From JBGPTK01 sp963797765 (GTDB lineage: Bacteria > Acidobacteriota > Terriglobia > Acidiferrales > UBA7541): a stretch of 64,000 nt of DNA. Each line of letters begins with the position of its first letter. Position 1 is the first letter of the stretch. Location: NCBI GenBank assembly GCA_963797765.1, contig CAWCQU010000002.1:62001-126000 (forward strand). Reading direction: 5' to 3'. The translations under genes and the position numbers were made by a program. Positions 30,700-39,495 of this stretch are shown here, in pieces. The notes under the pieces were generated by a model. That model saw only the letters and a program-made list of their open reading frames with translations. It searched no databases and had not been told where the DNA came from.

Positions 30700-31807
30700 C
30701 TAATCCTTCAATTGCATGCGCCGCATGATGCGCCACGCAATGGTGTAAAAAACCGAAGCCGATCAGCGCGATCGCGAGCACTTTGAGCCACACCGACGGC
30801 CAGCCTCCACCCGCCAGGAGGGCGTCGCGCACGATCTCGATGTAGTAGCGGCCCCACACGAAGTTGGAAATCCAGCGAATGCCGGCGGGGATATTTTCAA
30901 TGGGGAAGAGCAAGCCGGACAGCATATATACAAGCAGGAATCCGGTAAGCGCAACGACTTGCATCGCGGCCACCTGGCTGGGAATCGCCGCGCCGATCAT
31001 GTTCCCGAACGTCGTCACGGCGAAAATGTAAAGAATCGTGGCGACAAGAAACGGCGTCGGGTCTCCGGCGAAGCGCAGACCGAAGCCCATGAATAAAATC
31101 ATCATCAAGGCAATGGCTTCGGCGGAGGCCACAACCATGAACGCAACGATCTTACCAAGCAGGAATTCATGCGCTGAAATGTTCGAAACGTAGACCTGAA
31201 GGATCGTTTTCTGCTCGCCTTCTTTTGACATTGCCAGTGTCGCCAGGAGCGGCGGAAAAAGTGACATGGCCAGCACGAAGACTCCGGGACCATAGAACAT
31301 CTGCGACGACCGGCTGGGGTTGTACCACAGCCGGATCGCGGCGATGACGGGTTGAGGGCGAGTCGCTCCCGCGTTTTCCGCGTTGTACGCGCGAACGATT
31401 TGCGCCGCATCCCCCGAGATGATTTGCGCCGTATTTTCGTCCGAGGCATCGACCAGAATCTGTACCGTGGCGTCTTCCCCGCGCGCGATGTTACGTCCAA
31501 ATTCTTCCGGGATGATCAACGCGCCACGCGCCTTGTTGGAAGCGAAGGCCTCCTCAGGCTGTTTGTCCGTGGGCCACGCGACCACGTGGAAGCTCAACGA
31601 CTGGCGAAAGGCATCAACCAATTTCCCGGACGCCTGGGACTGGTCGAGATCCTGCACAATGATGGGAAGATCCTTCACAGTCAGCGAGATGGCTGTGGTC
31701 TGCAACAGCACCAAAATGACGGGGAGCAACAGGGCCAGCATGACCGCGAGGCGGTCGCGAAGAAGCTGTGTCAGTTCTTTACGGGCCTGCGCGAAGATTC
31801 GCCGCAT
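30700..31807 (-). CDS. ybhS: ABC-2 permease, YbhS-like
   Basis: About 369 residues, with the same layout as its partner: MRRIFAQARKELTQLLRDRLAVMLALLLPVILVLLQ, a periplasmic loop, and five more helices (YGPGVFVLAMSLFPPLLATLAM; AFMVVASAEAIALMMILFM; GFLLVYMLSGLLFPIENIP). The last 20 residues are out of frame because of six Ts where five give GFGFYTIAWRIMRRMQLKD and a TAG at 30702-30700. Starts 11 bases after the ATPase gene. A homopolymer miscount is the simplest explanation. Confidence 0.85.
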
Positions 31808-31818
31808 GGTTTATTCCT

Positions 31819-33801
31819 CTAGACCTCGGCGCTGATCTTGCCGCGCTCGCGGGCTTGCTCGACAACGCTGATGAACACATCTTCAAGCGAAAAGCGCCCT
31901 TCGCGCGCCCCGAGCACGCGGACTCCTCCCGCTTCCAGCCTTTGCGTGTTCTCGCGAATGCCCATTTCCGTGTCGCCATCCGTGATGATGTGGAGCCGAT
32001 TGCCAAAGAGCGCAACCCGCCAGTGCTGCGTTTCAGACTTCAAGAGATCAGCCGCGCGTTGAGGTTGATCCACGCGGAATTCCAGCAGATGGCCTTTCTG
32101 GCGCGATTTGATTTCGTTCGGCGTTCCTTCCTCAAGTAGTTCGCCCGCTACCATAAAGCCAAGCCGATTGCATTGTTCCGCTTCTTCTAGATAGTGCGTG
32201 GTCACGAGGAGGGCAGTGCCCGCGTCGGCGAGACGGTTGATCATCATCCAAAAAGCGCGGCGGGCGAGCGGATCCACGCCGGAGGTCGGCTCGTCGAGAA
32301 ACACAATGCTGGGCTCGTGCAGGATGGCACTGCCGAAGGCAACGCGCTGCTTCCAGCCGCCCGGCAAACTGCCGGTGACCTGCTGTTCCTTGCCCTCGAG
32401 TCCGGAAAACTCGAGCACCCAGCGTTCCTTGTCTTTGAGTTCGCCGGCCGGGACACCATAGACTCCGCCGAAGAAATCCAGGTTCTCAGCGATGGAAAGG
32501 TCGTCGTAGAGGGAAAACTTTTGCGACATGTAGCCGATCTGTTGCCGGACTTCCGGGGAGCGAAATGCATTCCGCTCGCCCGCAAGCAGCATGTTACCGG
32601 TGCTGGGCTCGAGCAAACCGCATAGCATTTTGATCGTCGTGGTTTTTCCGGCGCCGTTGGCTCCGAGCAATCCATAGATTTCGCCGTAGCGCACTTGGAG
32701 GCTGACGTTGTGCACGGCCGTGAATGAGCCGAATTGTTTTGTGATACTCTCCGCGCCTATCGCGATCTGGCCGCGCTTGTCCTTGTGGTCGTGGAGGGCA
32801 GGAAAGGGCGTGTCCCGCATTTCCTGATTGAGCGAACGGAGGGTCGCAACAAACGTGTTTTCAAGCGTGGGCTCATTCACCCGCACGCTATCAATTGTGA
32901 TGCCTTCTGCATGCATGACTTGGTCCACCTTCCGCTGCGCGGCTTCGGGCGAATGCGAGAGCAAATCCAGACGATCTCCGAAGCGCTGCACGTCAAAGAT
33001 GTCGCCTGCGGGGCCGGCCACCTTTTGCACTGCTCGGAGGGCCTTACGGAGATCGGGTGTGCGGAGTTCGATGCGCTGCGCATGCAAACTGGTGCGAAAT
33101 TCATCCGGTGTGCCAATTTGCAGGATTTCGCCGAGGTGAAACAAGGCAATGCGATGGCAGCGCTCGGCCTCATCGAGATAGGGCGTGGCGATCAGCACGG
33201 TGAGGCCCTGGCCAGCAAGATGAGCGAGCGTGTCCCAAAACTCTCGCCGCGATACGGGATCCACGCCCGTCGTGGGTTCATCCAGCAGCAGGATATCCGG
33301 CTCGGAAACGAGCGCGCACACGAGCGCCAATTTCTGCTTCATGCCGCCGCTCAACTGCGCCACCAGACGTTTGGAGAAACGGTCCATGTCAAACATTTTT
33401 AAATATCGGCCGCCGCGCTGGGCGATTTCCTCAGGAGGAACATGCCGCAAATCGCCGATATAGCGGATGTTTTCCGCCACGCTCAGGTCCGGATAGAGGC
33501 TGAATGTCTGGGTGAGATATCCGGTCCGCGAGCGCGCATCGCGCGCTGGCTTTCCGAAAATCTGTGCCGTGCCGCTTGTGGCTTCCATCACTCCGGCGAG
33601 AATTTGAAATGTGGTGGTCTTGCCTGCGCCATCGGCGCCGATCAGACCGAAGATTTCGCCGCGCTGCACCTGGAAGGAAATTCCGCGCACGGCTTCGAGA
33701 GCGCCATAGCGTTTCCTGAGACTGCGAACATCGATCGCAGGTCCCGAGGGCGCGGCGTCGCGCACGGGAAGGTCATCCTGGTCCGTAATTGCAACGTTCA
33801 T
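31819..33801 (-). CDS. ybhF: Double ABC ATPase of efflux pump, YbhF-like
   Basis: 660 residues from ATG 33801, overlapping the adaptor stop by 3 bases. Two complete nucleotide-binding domains in one chain: Walker A GADGAGKTT and GANGAGKTT; signatures LSGGMKQKL and the altered LPGGWKQRV; Walker B LLLDEPTTGVDP and VFLDEPTSGVDP. The second signature has Pro for Ser, so one of the two sites may be weakened. E. coli YbhF has the same fused layout. It powers the YbhS/YbhR pair. A longer reading joined to the adaptor is an artefact of that gene's frameshift. Confidence 0.9.
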   Translation of the reverse strand: MNVAITDQDDLPVRDAAPSGPAIDVRSLRKRYGALEAVRGISFQVQRGEIFGLIGADGAGKTTTFQILAGVMEATSGTAQIFGKPARDARSRTGYLTQTFSLYPDLSVAENIRYIGDLRHVPPEEIAQRGGRYLKMFDMDRFSKRLVAQLSGGMKQKLALVCALVSEPDILLLDEPTTGVDPVSRREFWDTLAHLAGQGLTVLIATPYLDEAERCHRIALFHLGEILQIGTPDEFRTSLHAQRIELRTPDLRKALRAVQKVAGPAGDIFDVQRFGDRLDLLSHSPEAAQRKVDQVMHAEGITIDSVRVNEPTLENTFVATLRSLNQEMRDTPFPALHDHKDKRGQIAIGAESITKQFGSFTAVHNVSLQVRYGEIYGLLGANGAGKTTTIKMLCGLLEPSTGNMLLAGERNAFRSPEVRQQIGYMSQKFSLYDDLSIAENLDFFGGVYGVPAGELKDKERWVLEFSGLEGKEQQVTGSLPGGWKQRVAFGSAILHEPSIVFLDEPTSGVDPLARRAFWMMINRLADAGTALLVTTHYLEEAEQCNRLGFMVAGELLEEGTPNEIKSRQKGHLLEFRVDQPQRAADLLKSETQHWRVALFGNRLHIITDGDTEMGIRENTQRLEAGGVRVLGAREGRFSLEDVFISVVEQARERGKISAEV

Positions 33802-35094
33802 TGCGCCGCCCGTTTGTGCGGCGGCCACACATTGCCGTTCGTCAGGATTTCGCCGTCCGCGGGCATGCCCGGCTTTGCGAAGCCGATTCCTTGCGTCAAT
33901 TGCACCTTCACACCCACCACTTGCTTTACGCGATCGTCGCGAAAGTAGGTATTTTCGGGAGTGAAGGTCGCTTGCGGGTCGATTCGCAGAACATACCCCG
34001 CCAGCGCGTTCTTCGGGATTCGAGTCGAGAAAAATGTGCGCGGGCTGGCCGATTTTTATTTTGCCAATTCCGCCCTCCGGAATGAAGCCGCGCAGATACA
34101 CGTTGGAGAGATCGAGCAGCGTTATGATCGCCGTGCCCGCTTGCACCACTTCGCCGGGTTCGGCGGCGCGGGTGAGCACAGTGCCGGAAAATGGCGCGAG
34201 CACCGTCAAATCGGCCCGATCGGCCTCCGTCTGTGCGAGTTGCGCCTGGGCCTGGGCCGTCTCCGCTTTCGTAGAGGCGATTGTCGATTGCTGCTCGGCG
34301 ATCTGTCCTTCGGTGCTGGACACCTGAGCGACGCGAATCTTCGGATTGTCCAAGTTTGCCTGTGCGGTTGTAAGCGCGCCGCGGGACGATTCCACTCGGC
34401 GCTGTGCGGCGACCACCGCCGCAGCTTGCTCGGAGGCTTGTACCTCGGCTTGCAGTCCTTGCTGTTCGGAAGCGGCACCGCTCTTGGCGAGCCGCGTGTA
34501 GGCATCGCGGTTGAATTCGGCGAGCCGCAACGCGGCTTGTTGCTGCGCGAGGTCCGCCTCGGCGGCCGTCAGGTCCGCCTCCGCTTGCCGAACGCGGCCA
34601 TCCGCATCCGTTGTTGATTGGCTCCTTTGAAGTTGATTCTGTCGCAATTGATCCTGCAGGACGGCGATTTGATCGCGCGCGACCTGCAATTTGGCCTGTG
34701 CGTCAACGAGCGCGGCCCGCGCCTGATCTTCGCGGGCGCGCACCTGCGCGTCGTCGAGCCGCGCGATCACCTGGCCCGCCGTTACGGTGTCGCCCTCGCG
34801 GACGGTGACCTCGAGAATTTTCCCGCTCGTTTTTGGCGCCACCGCGGAATCGTCGCCTTCAATGCGTCCACTGAGCGCAACAATGCTGTCCGGCAGACTC
34901 GGTGCGGCGAAGAAGACCTCCCAGATCACGATCGCGGCGACGACTACCGCCGCGACGAGGATGATCCTTACGACACGCGAGCGTGGCGCTTTATTTTCCG
35001 CTGGTGGCGGCGCACCGGATGCAGGAGGCGGCGGAGTACGCTGCTCCGCGCCAGGCGGCGCTTGAGTGTTGGTGTTGGTTTTCAATTCATCCAT
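33798..35094 (-). CDS. ybhG: HlyD-type membrane fusion protein, YbhG-like
   Basis: About 432 residues from ATG 35094, overlapping the TetR stop by 8 bases. Pro-rich cytoplasmic start, one membrane helix (VVRIILVAAVVVAAIVIWEVFFA, about 42-64), biotinyl-lipoyl half-domains (SGKILEVTVREGDTVTAGQVIARLDDAQ; VLAPFSGTVLTRAAEPGEVV), a long coiled-coil hairpin between them, and a C-terminal beta domain. One extra base near 34012-34016 shifts the frame; corrected sequence continues NALAGYVLRIDP to the TGA at 33800-33798. It bridges the permeases and the TolC-like channel. Confidence 0.85.
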
Positions 35095-35776
35095 GGCGTT
35101 TGCCGTGCCCCACTTTCTTCAAATATGCGAGCGAGAAATCCCCGATGTGGTCTGCAATTCGGTTCAGCTGTTTCAGCGTGAGCTTCAGTTCAGGCTGCAA
35201 TCGCGCGAGTACAGGCCGGGAGAACGTATAGAAAAGGACCTGTCCGACGATGCTGTTCACCGAGAGCCGCGTGGTTTCGTGGTCGGACGGCAAACCGATG
35301 ATGCTGCCGACGGCTTTACGTACACGGTCATAAAGCGGTCGCATTCCTTCGTCCAGCACGCGCGCCATCGCTGGCGTGGGCTGCGACAATTCGTGCATCA
35401 CCAGGCGGACATGCCAGTCGGGCCGCGCTTCGCGACGCAGGCTCATGAGCCGCGCCCGGATCACGCCGCGAATGGTATCTTCGGGAGAGAGGCTGGAGTC
35501 TAGTGCGATGTTTAGCGCCGCAGTTTTGGCCGCACGCATGGAATGTCGCAGCACCTCAGTGTACAAACCCATCTTGTCCCCGAAGTTGTAATTCACCGCC
35601 GCTACATTCGCTCTCGCCCGGCCACAGATTTCCCTAATCGTCGCGGAGTAATATCCGCGTTCGGCAAAAACATTGCCAGCCGCTTCGATCAGCCTGTCGC
35701 GCGTCAAGTCCGGGGCCTTGCGTTGGGGGGGCCGACGAATACCTGGGGGGATGCGGGTAAGGCCCTGGTGTTTCAT
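35087..35776 (-). CDS. cecR: TetR-family regulator, CecR-like
   Basis: About 229 residues from ATG 35776; a GTG at 35785 is also in frame. N-terminal helix-turn-helix (RDRLIEAAGNVFAERGYYSATIREICGRARANVAAVNYNFGDKMGLY, about 25-75) and a helical ligand domain with the CerR/CecR-type C-terminal region. E. coli CecR (YbiH) sits next to ybhGFSR and represses it; order is the same here. The palindrome overlapping its promoter suggests self-repression and co-control of the operon. No Shine-Dalgarno site precedes the ATG. Confidence 0.88.
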   Translation of the reverse strand: MKHQGLTRIPPGIRRPPQRKAPDLTRDRLIEAAGNVFAERGYYSATIREICGRARANVAAVNYNFGDKMGLYTEVLRHSMRAAKTAALNIALDSSLSPEDTIRGVIRARLMSLRREARPDWHVRLVMHELSQPTPAMARVLDEGMRPLYDRVRKAVGSIIGLPSDHETTRLSVNSIVGQVLFYTFSRPVLARLQPELKLTLKQLNRIADHIGDFSLAYLKKVGHGKRHG

Positions 35777-35779
35777 ATC

Positions 35780-35815
35780 AAACACTTGTTTAAAACAAAT
35801 GTTTTATTTTGTCAA
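35780..35815 (-). promoter_or_regulatory. TetR operator overlapping a near-leaderless promoter
   Basis: AAACACTTGTTT (35780-35791) and AAACAAATGTTT (35793-35804) form an inverted repeat with 11 of 12 matching pairs and a 1-base centre. On the minus strand TTGACA (35815-35810) and TAAACA (35792-35787) are 17 bases apart, so the palindrome covers spacer and -10. Transcription would start within a few bases of the GTG 35785 / ATG 35776, so the message has almost no leader. Confidence 0.65.
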
Positions 35816-36183
35816 GGGCCCATGTATAAGCCCTAACTCACACGCACTCCATCCTGGGCCGCAGCTCCAAGCGGCTCGCTCCCTCTTGCTGCCAACCTAA
35901 TCACTTAGGTCGCCGACGATTGACGAACCACATGCTGCCATCGTGAAAAAAGTGCCTTGCAGAATTCCCGGGAAAACCTCACTGAACAAGCCGGAATGAC
36001 CGGCTGTGCCTCGCCAAAATCTCATCCGCGCCGAAAATGGCGCGATTCTTTCTCACCACAGCGTGAGCAGGGAGCCTGCACTCGACCCAGAATTGCTTTC
36101 AAGAGCGCGAAGGTTCTCTTAGACGGGAACCTGCGCGCGCGTGCGGCGCACCTAGATAACGACGGACGAAAAGTTGTTTCGGA
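35816..36183. other. Intergenic, nothing found
   Basis: Separates the efflux promoter from the next insertion-sequence fragment. No supported frame, repeat or hairpin. Confidence 0.4.
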
Positions 36184-36705
36184 CTAGGCAGCCCGAACGT
36201 AACGATGATGGAGCCCGCCGAGTCGCTTGTGAGAAAGGACGCGACCGGAGGCTATGGAACGCGGTCGGTTGTTCGGTGTTCCCTTCCCGAGTCCAAGATG
36301 CGTGCGGTCGTCATGATAGTAGCCGACATAATCAGTGAGCAGACGCCTTAGATGGCGTTCATTCACCGCAATGATGTGATCCAGCAGATCGCGGCGGCAG
36401 CTTTCAACCCAACGCTCCGCAATTCCATTCTGCCAAGGACTCCACAACGAAGTGTGGACACATTTGATTTTCATCGATCGGATCGCGGCGGGGACTTCCG
36501 CCCCATATTGGGCATCACGATCCAAGATGACGAACCTCGGCGCCGACCCAAATGGAAACGCTTCTCGCAACTGCTGGATGATCCACAGGCTCGTCGGATG
36601 CTTTGTGACGTTGAAGTGCAGGATGCGCCGACGATCGTGACTGATGACGAAAAAACAATAGAGGACGCCGAACGTGATCGTTGGAGCCGTGAAGAAGTCC
36701 ATCGC
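36184..36705 (-). mobile_element. Integrase-core insertion sequence, copy 2 (3' half only)
   Basis: Encodes only the catalytic C-terminal half of the transposase (AMDFFTAPTITFGVLYCFF ... FVILDRDAQYGAEV ... NGIAERWVESCRRDLLDH ... GGLHHRYVRAA). It is nearly identical to copy 1 across the same span. The match stops abruptly near 36705, where base composition falls to AT-rich. The N-terminal half is missing, so it cannot move by itself. Confidence 0.8.
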
Positions 36706-36788
36706 GTCTCTCGAAATTCTTAATCGGCAGATAAAAGTAAAAGACGAAGAAGACAAAACATAATTAAAACATGCGATAAGATTTAAAA

Positions 36789-36983
36789 ATGGCATTACCA
36801 GGAAATCCTACCGTCAACTTACTATGTGGACATGTTCTTGATTTAGGATTTGTCTACGATTTAGAAGAATGGGCTAGCAACTTTATAGAACAGGAATTTA
36901 CTTGCCCCATTTGCTCTCAAAAAGGGCTCTATTCCCAGGAGAATCTTGTTTTAAAGCCCGCAAAAATTCCACCGCAGAAATAG
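36789..36983 (+). CDS. Possible RING/U-box-like mini-protein
   Basis: 64 residues in an AT-rich patch. Contains LLCGHVLDLGFVYDLEEW and FTCPICSQKGLYS: a CGH followed ~30 residues later by CPIC, as in the second half of RING or U-box folds. No ribosome site is visible and the last 86 bases overlap a better-supported minus-strand gene. It may be a fragment of foreign DNA rather than an expressed gene. Confidence 0.35.
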   Translation: MALPGNPTVNLLCGHVLDLGFVYDLEEWASNFIEQEFTCPICSQKGLYSQENLVLKPAKIPPQK

Positions 36984-37068
36984 AAGATGCCTTTTCTTCC
37001 TCCGTAAGTTCGACCACTCTACCGCGTAATCCATTTCCTACATCCATCCAGTCTGAAAGAACTTTCAT
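36898..37068 (-). CDS. Small hypothetical protein (56 residues)
   Basis: ATG 37068 is preceded by AGGAG (37075-37079) at good spacing. The peptide (MKVLSDWMDVGNGLRGRVVE, ending ALFESKWGK) is charged and helical with no signal or membrane segment. It lies in the AT-rich insert between insertion-sequence remnants. No family recognised; antisense to the RING-like frame at its 3' end. Confidence 0.45.
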   Translation of the reverse strand: MKVLSDWMDVGNGLRGRVVELTEEEKASSISAVEFLRALKQDSPGNRALFESKWGK

Positions 37069-37249
37069 TTTTCTCTCCTAGGGAGTTAAGTATATAATTC
37101 CAAATGTTTTCTCTTGTCTTCCCCGTCTATAGAACGAACTTGCCATGATCGGCGACTTCACATCCATCTCAATGCAACCTTCACGGGCCGCATAACATTC
37201 AATCCGCAGAACGCTGTTAATTCTGTCCTCTTTGGGGTAGAATAATTTC

Positions 37250-37864
37250 ATGGAAATCATAGAATATACTCCGGCGCAGGCTTCGGCTGTTGCGAATCTG
37301 CCGCTTCCGGCCGTTCATAAGCTTATCGAACGTCGCCTGATTCGACCGCGACGGCTCCGCACTGGCCGTTCCATCCAACGAATGCTCACTCGGGAGCAGG
37401 TCCTATATTTGCGCCTTGAAGCAGAGGGGGTGCGGCTATTGCCGATCACCGCTCGTCGGGCGATTGCCAAGAAGATTGAATCGTCTCCCGAAATTGACGC
37501 CGTAGTTCTTACGGAGGGTTCCGCCCTGGTAATTCAGGTGAAGTCGGTGCGGCTGGAACTCGACCAGGACCTGAAGAGACTTGAGCGTGCAGAGAACATG
37601 ATTGTCTCCGACCCTGAGATTATGCGCGGTACGCCCGTGTATCGTGGAACGCGCATTCCAGTCGAACTTATTGCCGACATGTTGAGCCAAGGAGCGAACC
37701 CGGAAGAAATCCTAGAGGGTTACCCAGCTCTAGATAGAGAGAAGGTCGAGCTCGCTCCGCTTTATGTCCAAGCCTTTCCCCGCCGAGGGCGTCCGGTTTC
37801 CCGCCCTTGGGCAAAACGAAAGCCGATTCTCGCGACCCGGCATGGTCGAGCCCTCGCGGGGTGA
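37250..37864 (+). CDS. DUF433 antitoxin with N-terminal helix-turn-helix
   Basis: 204 residues. Residues about 5-60 look like a MerR-type winged helix (YTPAQASAVANLPLPAVHKLIERRLIRP ... REQVLYLRL). Residues about 125-175 are DUF433 (IVSDPEIMRGTPVYRGTRIPVELIADMLSQGANPEEILEGYPAL), a small three-helix domain found in VapB-like antitoxins. The C-terminal tail is basic and would be the toxin-binding part. Its stop overlaps the start of the DUF5615 gene, so the pair is co-translated. Confidence 0.85.
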   Translation: MEIIEYTPAQASAVANLPLPAVHKLIERRLIRPRRLRTGRSIQRMLTREQVLYLRLEAEGVRLLPITARRAIAKKIESSPEIDAVVLTEGSALVIQVKSVRLELDQDLKRLERAENMIVSDPEIMRGTPVYRGTRIPVELIADMLSQGANPEEILEGYPALDREKVELAPLYVQAFPRRGRPVSRPWAKRKPILATRHGRALAG

Positions 37865-38247
37865 CAGTGAAGCTTTTGATCGATGAGTGCCTACACACAT
37901 CTTTGGTTGAACTGGCGCATGCTGCAGGTCATGTGGCCGATCATGTCAACTATCTCGGTCTTGGCGGTTCGAAAGACTGGCAACTCATGGCCACCATCCG
38001 CCAGCAGGACTATACGTTTGTAACGAACAATCGTTCCGACTTTCTTCTTCTCCATGGACAGGAACCGTTGCATGCCGGAGTGATTATTATTGTTCCCAGT
38101 GTCACCCCTGTTCGTCAGCGAGAACTCTTTAATGCGGCGCTCAAACATATCGGCGTGCGGGATCTGACCAATACTGTGGTTGAGGTCAAATATGCAGGAA
38201 ATCGGATCGCGTGTTCTGAGTACGCCCTACCGGAAGCAGGCGAATGA
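37861..38247 (+). CDS. DUF5615 PIN-like toxin
   Basis: 128 residues from GTG 37861, which overlaps the antitoxin stop in a GTGA; a GTG at 37867 is also possible. The start VKLLIDECLHTSLVELAHAAGHVADHVNYLGLGGSKDWQL carries the first acidic residues of the PIN-like fold, and DYTFVTNNRSDFLLL the second group. DUF5615 proteins pair with DUF433 as presumed VapC-like RNases. An intact, addictive module inside a degraded mobile region. Confidence 0.83.
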   Translation: MTVKLLIDECLHTSLVELAHAAGHVADHVNYLGLGGSKDWQLMATIRQQDYTFVTNNRSDFLLLHGQEPLHAGVIIIVPSVTPVRQRELFNAALKHIGVRDLTNTVVEVKYAGNRIACSEYALPEAGE

Positions 38248-38399
38248 GATGAGAAATGAAAAGATGGGCGAATGACCCCTGTGCTTCGACAAAACTCTAT
38301 CTGGTCCCGAAATCGCACAACTCGTCCATCCCCAATTCCTTCGGTGTTTGGTTGGCTTGCCTGAATCGGAACCCGGAATCACTGAATTCCTTCGACTCC

Positions 38400-38642
38400 C
38401 TGCTGAGAGATAACTCTTCGTCGGGTTCGTGCTCCCCGAAAAGAACGCTTCTTCTGTAAGCTCTGCAACTCATGTCGAAGAGCCAGGTTTTCGAGCAAGA
38501 GACTCCGACGCGTGTGGAAGAAGCGACCAATCGAGGCGAGCAAGAGTCCGATGGCTTGTAACCGGGCTGAGTACGATCACACGTTGCTTGTGGATCGCCA
38601 TGATCAAATTGTTGATTTCATAGGCGGACAGAATTTTGGCGA
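38400..38642 (-). mobile_element. 5' relic of an integrase-core insertion sequence
   Basis: One minus frame reads AIGLLLASIGRFFHTRRSLL, then LENLALRHELQSLQKKRS, the N-terminal signature seen in copies 1 and 3 (LLASILRGFRARRTLLLENL). The catalytic part is absent. The right end, ...GGACAGAATTTTGGCGA (to 38642), matches the terminal string of copy 3. It is immediately followed by the permease remnant, marking an exact insertion point. Confidence 0.65.
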
Positions 38643-38795
38643 GCCACAACTCTGCTTTTCGAAGTGAAGCCAAGCGACCCTGTCACATTGGCCGGCGTCA
38701 CCGGGCTCCTGCTGGTTGTCGCGCTCGTCGCGTCCTACGGCCCCGCCCGCCGCGCGACGCGAGTGGACCCGCTCGTGGCCCTGCGGTACGAATAG
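38643..38795 (+). pseudogene. C-terminal remnant of an acidobacterial orphan ABC permease (ADOP/FtsX-like)
   Basis: Reads [20 protein letters not shown], a hydrophobic helix, then [19 protein letters not shown] and TAG. 'PARRATRxDPxxALRYE' ends FtsX/MacB-type permeases, very common as duplicated orphan permeases in Acidobacteriota. The other ~750 residues are missing; the break coincides with the insertion-sequence end, so the gene was probably cut by that insertion. Confidence 0.75.
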
Positions 38796-38915
38796 CCACG
38801 AGCTTGTCAGCCTCGATTCTTCGCAGAGGCAGCGAGTGCCAGATGGGATGCACCACGTAGACGCGGTCGGACATCATGTTTAAATGGCCTTACCTGGTAT
38901 GGCGATCCACGTGGG

Positions 38916-39206
38916 TTATTTTTGTTTTCCGAGCACCGTTGCAGGATCGGCCATGTCCGCCAACGGCAGCACTTCATAGTGCGCATAGTTGTACACGGGC
39001 GCCATTGCGAGGAGCAGATCAAGCTCCTCGTTGGATTTCACCTTGTAAATCCACGCGCCGCCGTGCTGGCCGATCAGGTGGTAGCGGCATTCCAGCTTTC
39101 CATCGGCTTCAAGCTTCTTGCCGTAGTTCGGCTGCTCGGCGATTGCCTTGATAAGCTCTGGGCCCGGCCGTCCAACATCCAGGTGCCACAGCACGAGAAA
39201 TTTCAT
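38916..39206 (-). CDS. Muconolactone-isomerase-like small protein
   Basis: 96 residues with AAGGAG 7 bases before the ATG. MKFLVLWHLDVGRPGPELIKAI opens a ferredoxin-like alpha-beta barrel; KLECRYHLIGQHGGAWIYKVKSNEELDLLLAMAPVYNYAHYEVLPL is the second half. This resembles the muconolactone delta-isomerase/YciI-like superfamily, small dimeric proteins. No aromatic-degradation genes are nearby, so a catabolic role is not implied. Confidence 0.7.
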   Translation of the reverse strand: MKFLVLWHLDVGRPGPELIKAIAEQPNYGKKLEADGKLECRYHLIGQHGGAWIYKVKSNEELDLLLAMAPVYNYAHYEVLPLADMADPATVLGKQK

Positions 39207-39495
39207 GCGGTCTCCTTCACGGGCGATTATACGGGATTTTTAGTCGCCGATTCCGGACTCTGGACCGGAAGGAATGTTTGGGCTCCTAATTTCAGGACCT
39301 TCAGTGCCCTGCGCCTCGCCAGAACTCCATCCGAGGCTAAAACTGCTCAGTTCCATCCGTTCGTGTCAGAACTCCATCTCACCGCGGCTTCAAGTGAGAT
39401 CTAGTGTTAGTTTGTGCGAAGGAAACTGCATTGACGGAACACGCCTCCTCACACACTGCGCCGGACGTGCCTTCGCCAGGTTCGAGGTTCAATAC

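Noticed and set aside
31819..35094. A single 1,091-residue HlyD-double-ATPase fusion
   Set aside because: One extra base near 34014 makes the adaptor read through. Corrected, it stops at 33798 and the ATPase starts at 33801 in an ordinary overlap.
37078..37260. A 60-residue minus-strand protein upstream of the 56-residue gene
   Set aside because: Its start lies within the divergent antitoxin gene and it has no ribosome site.
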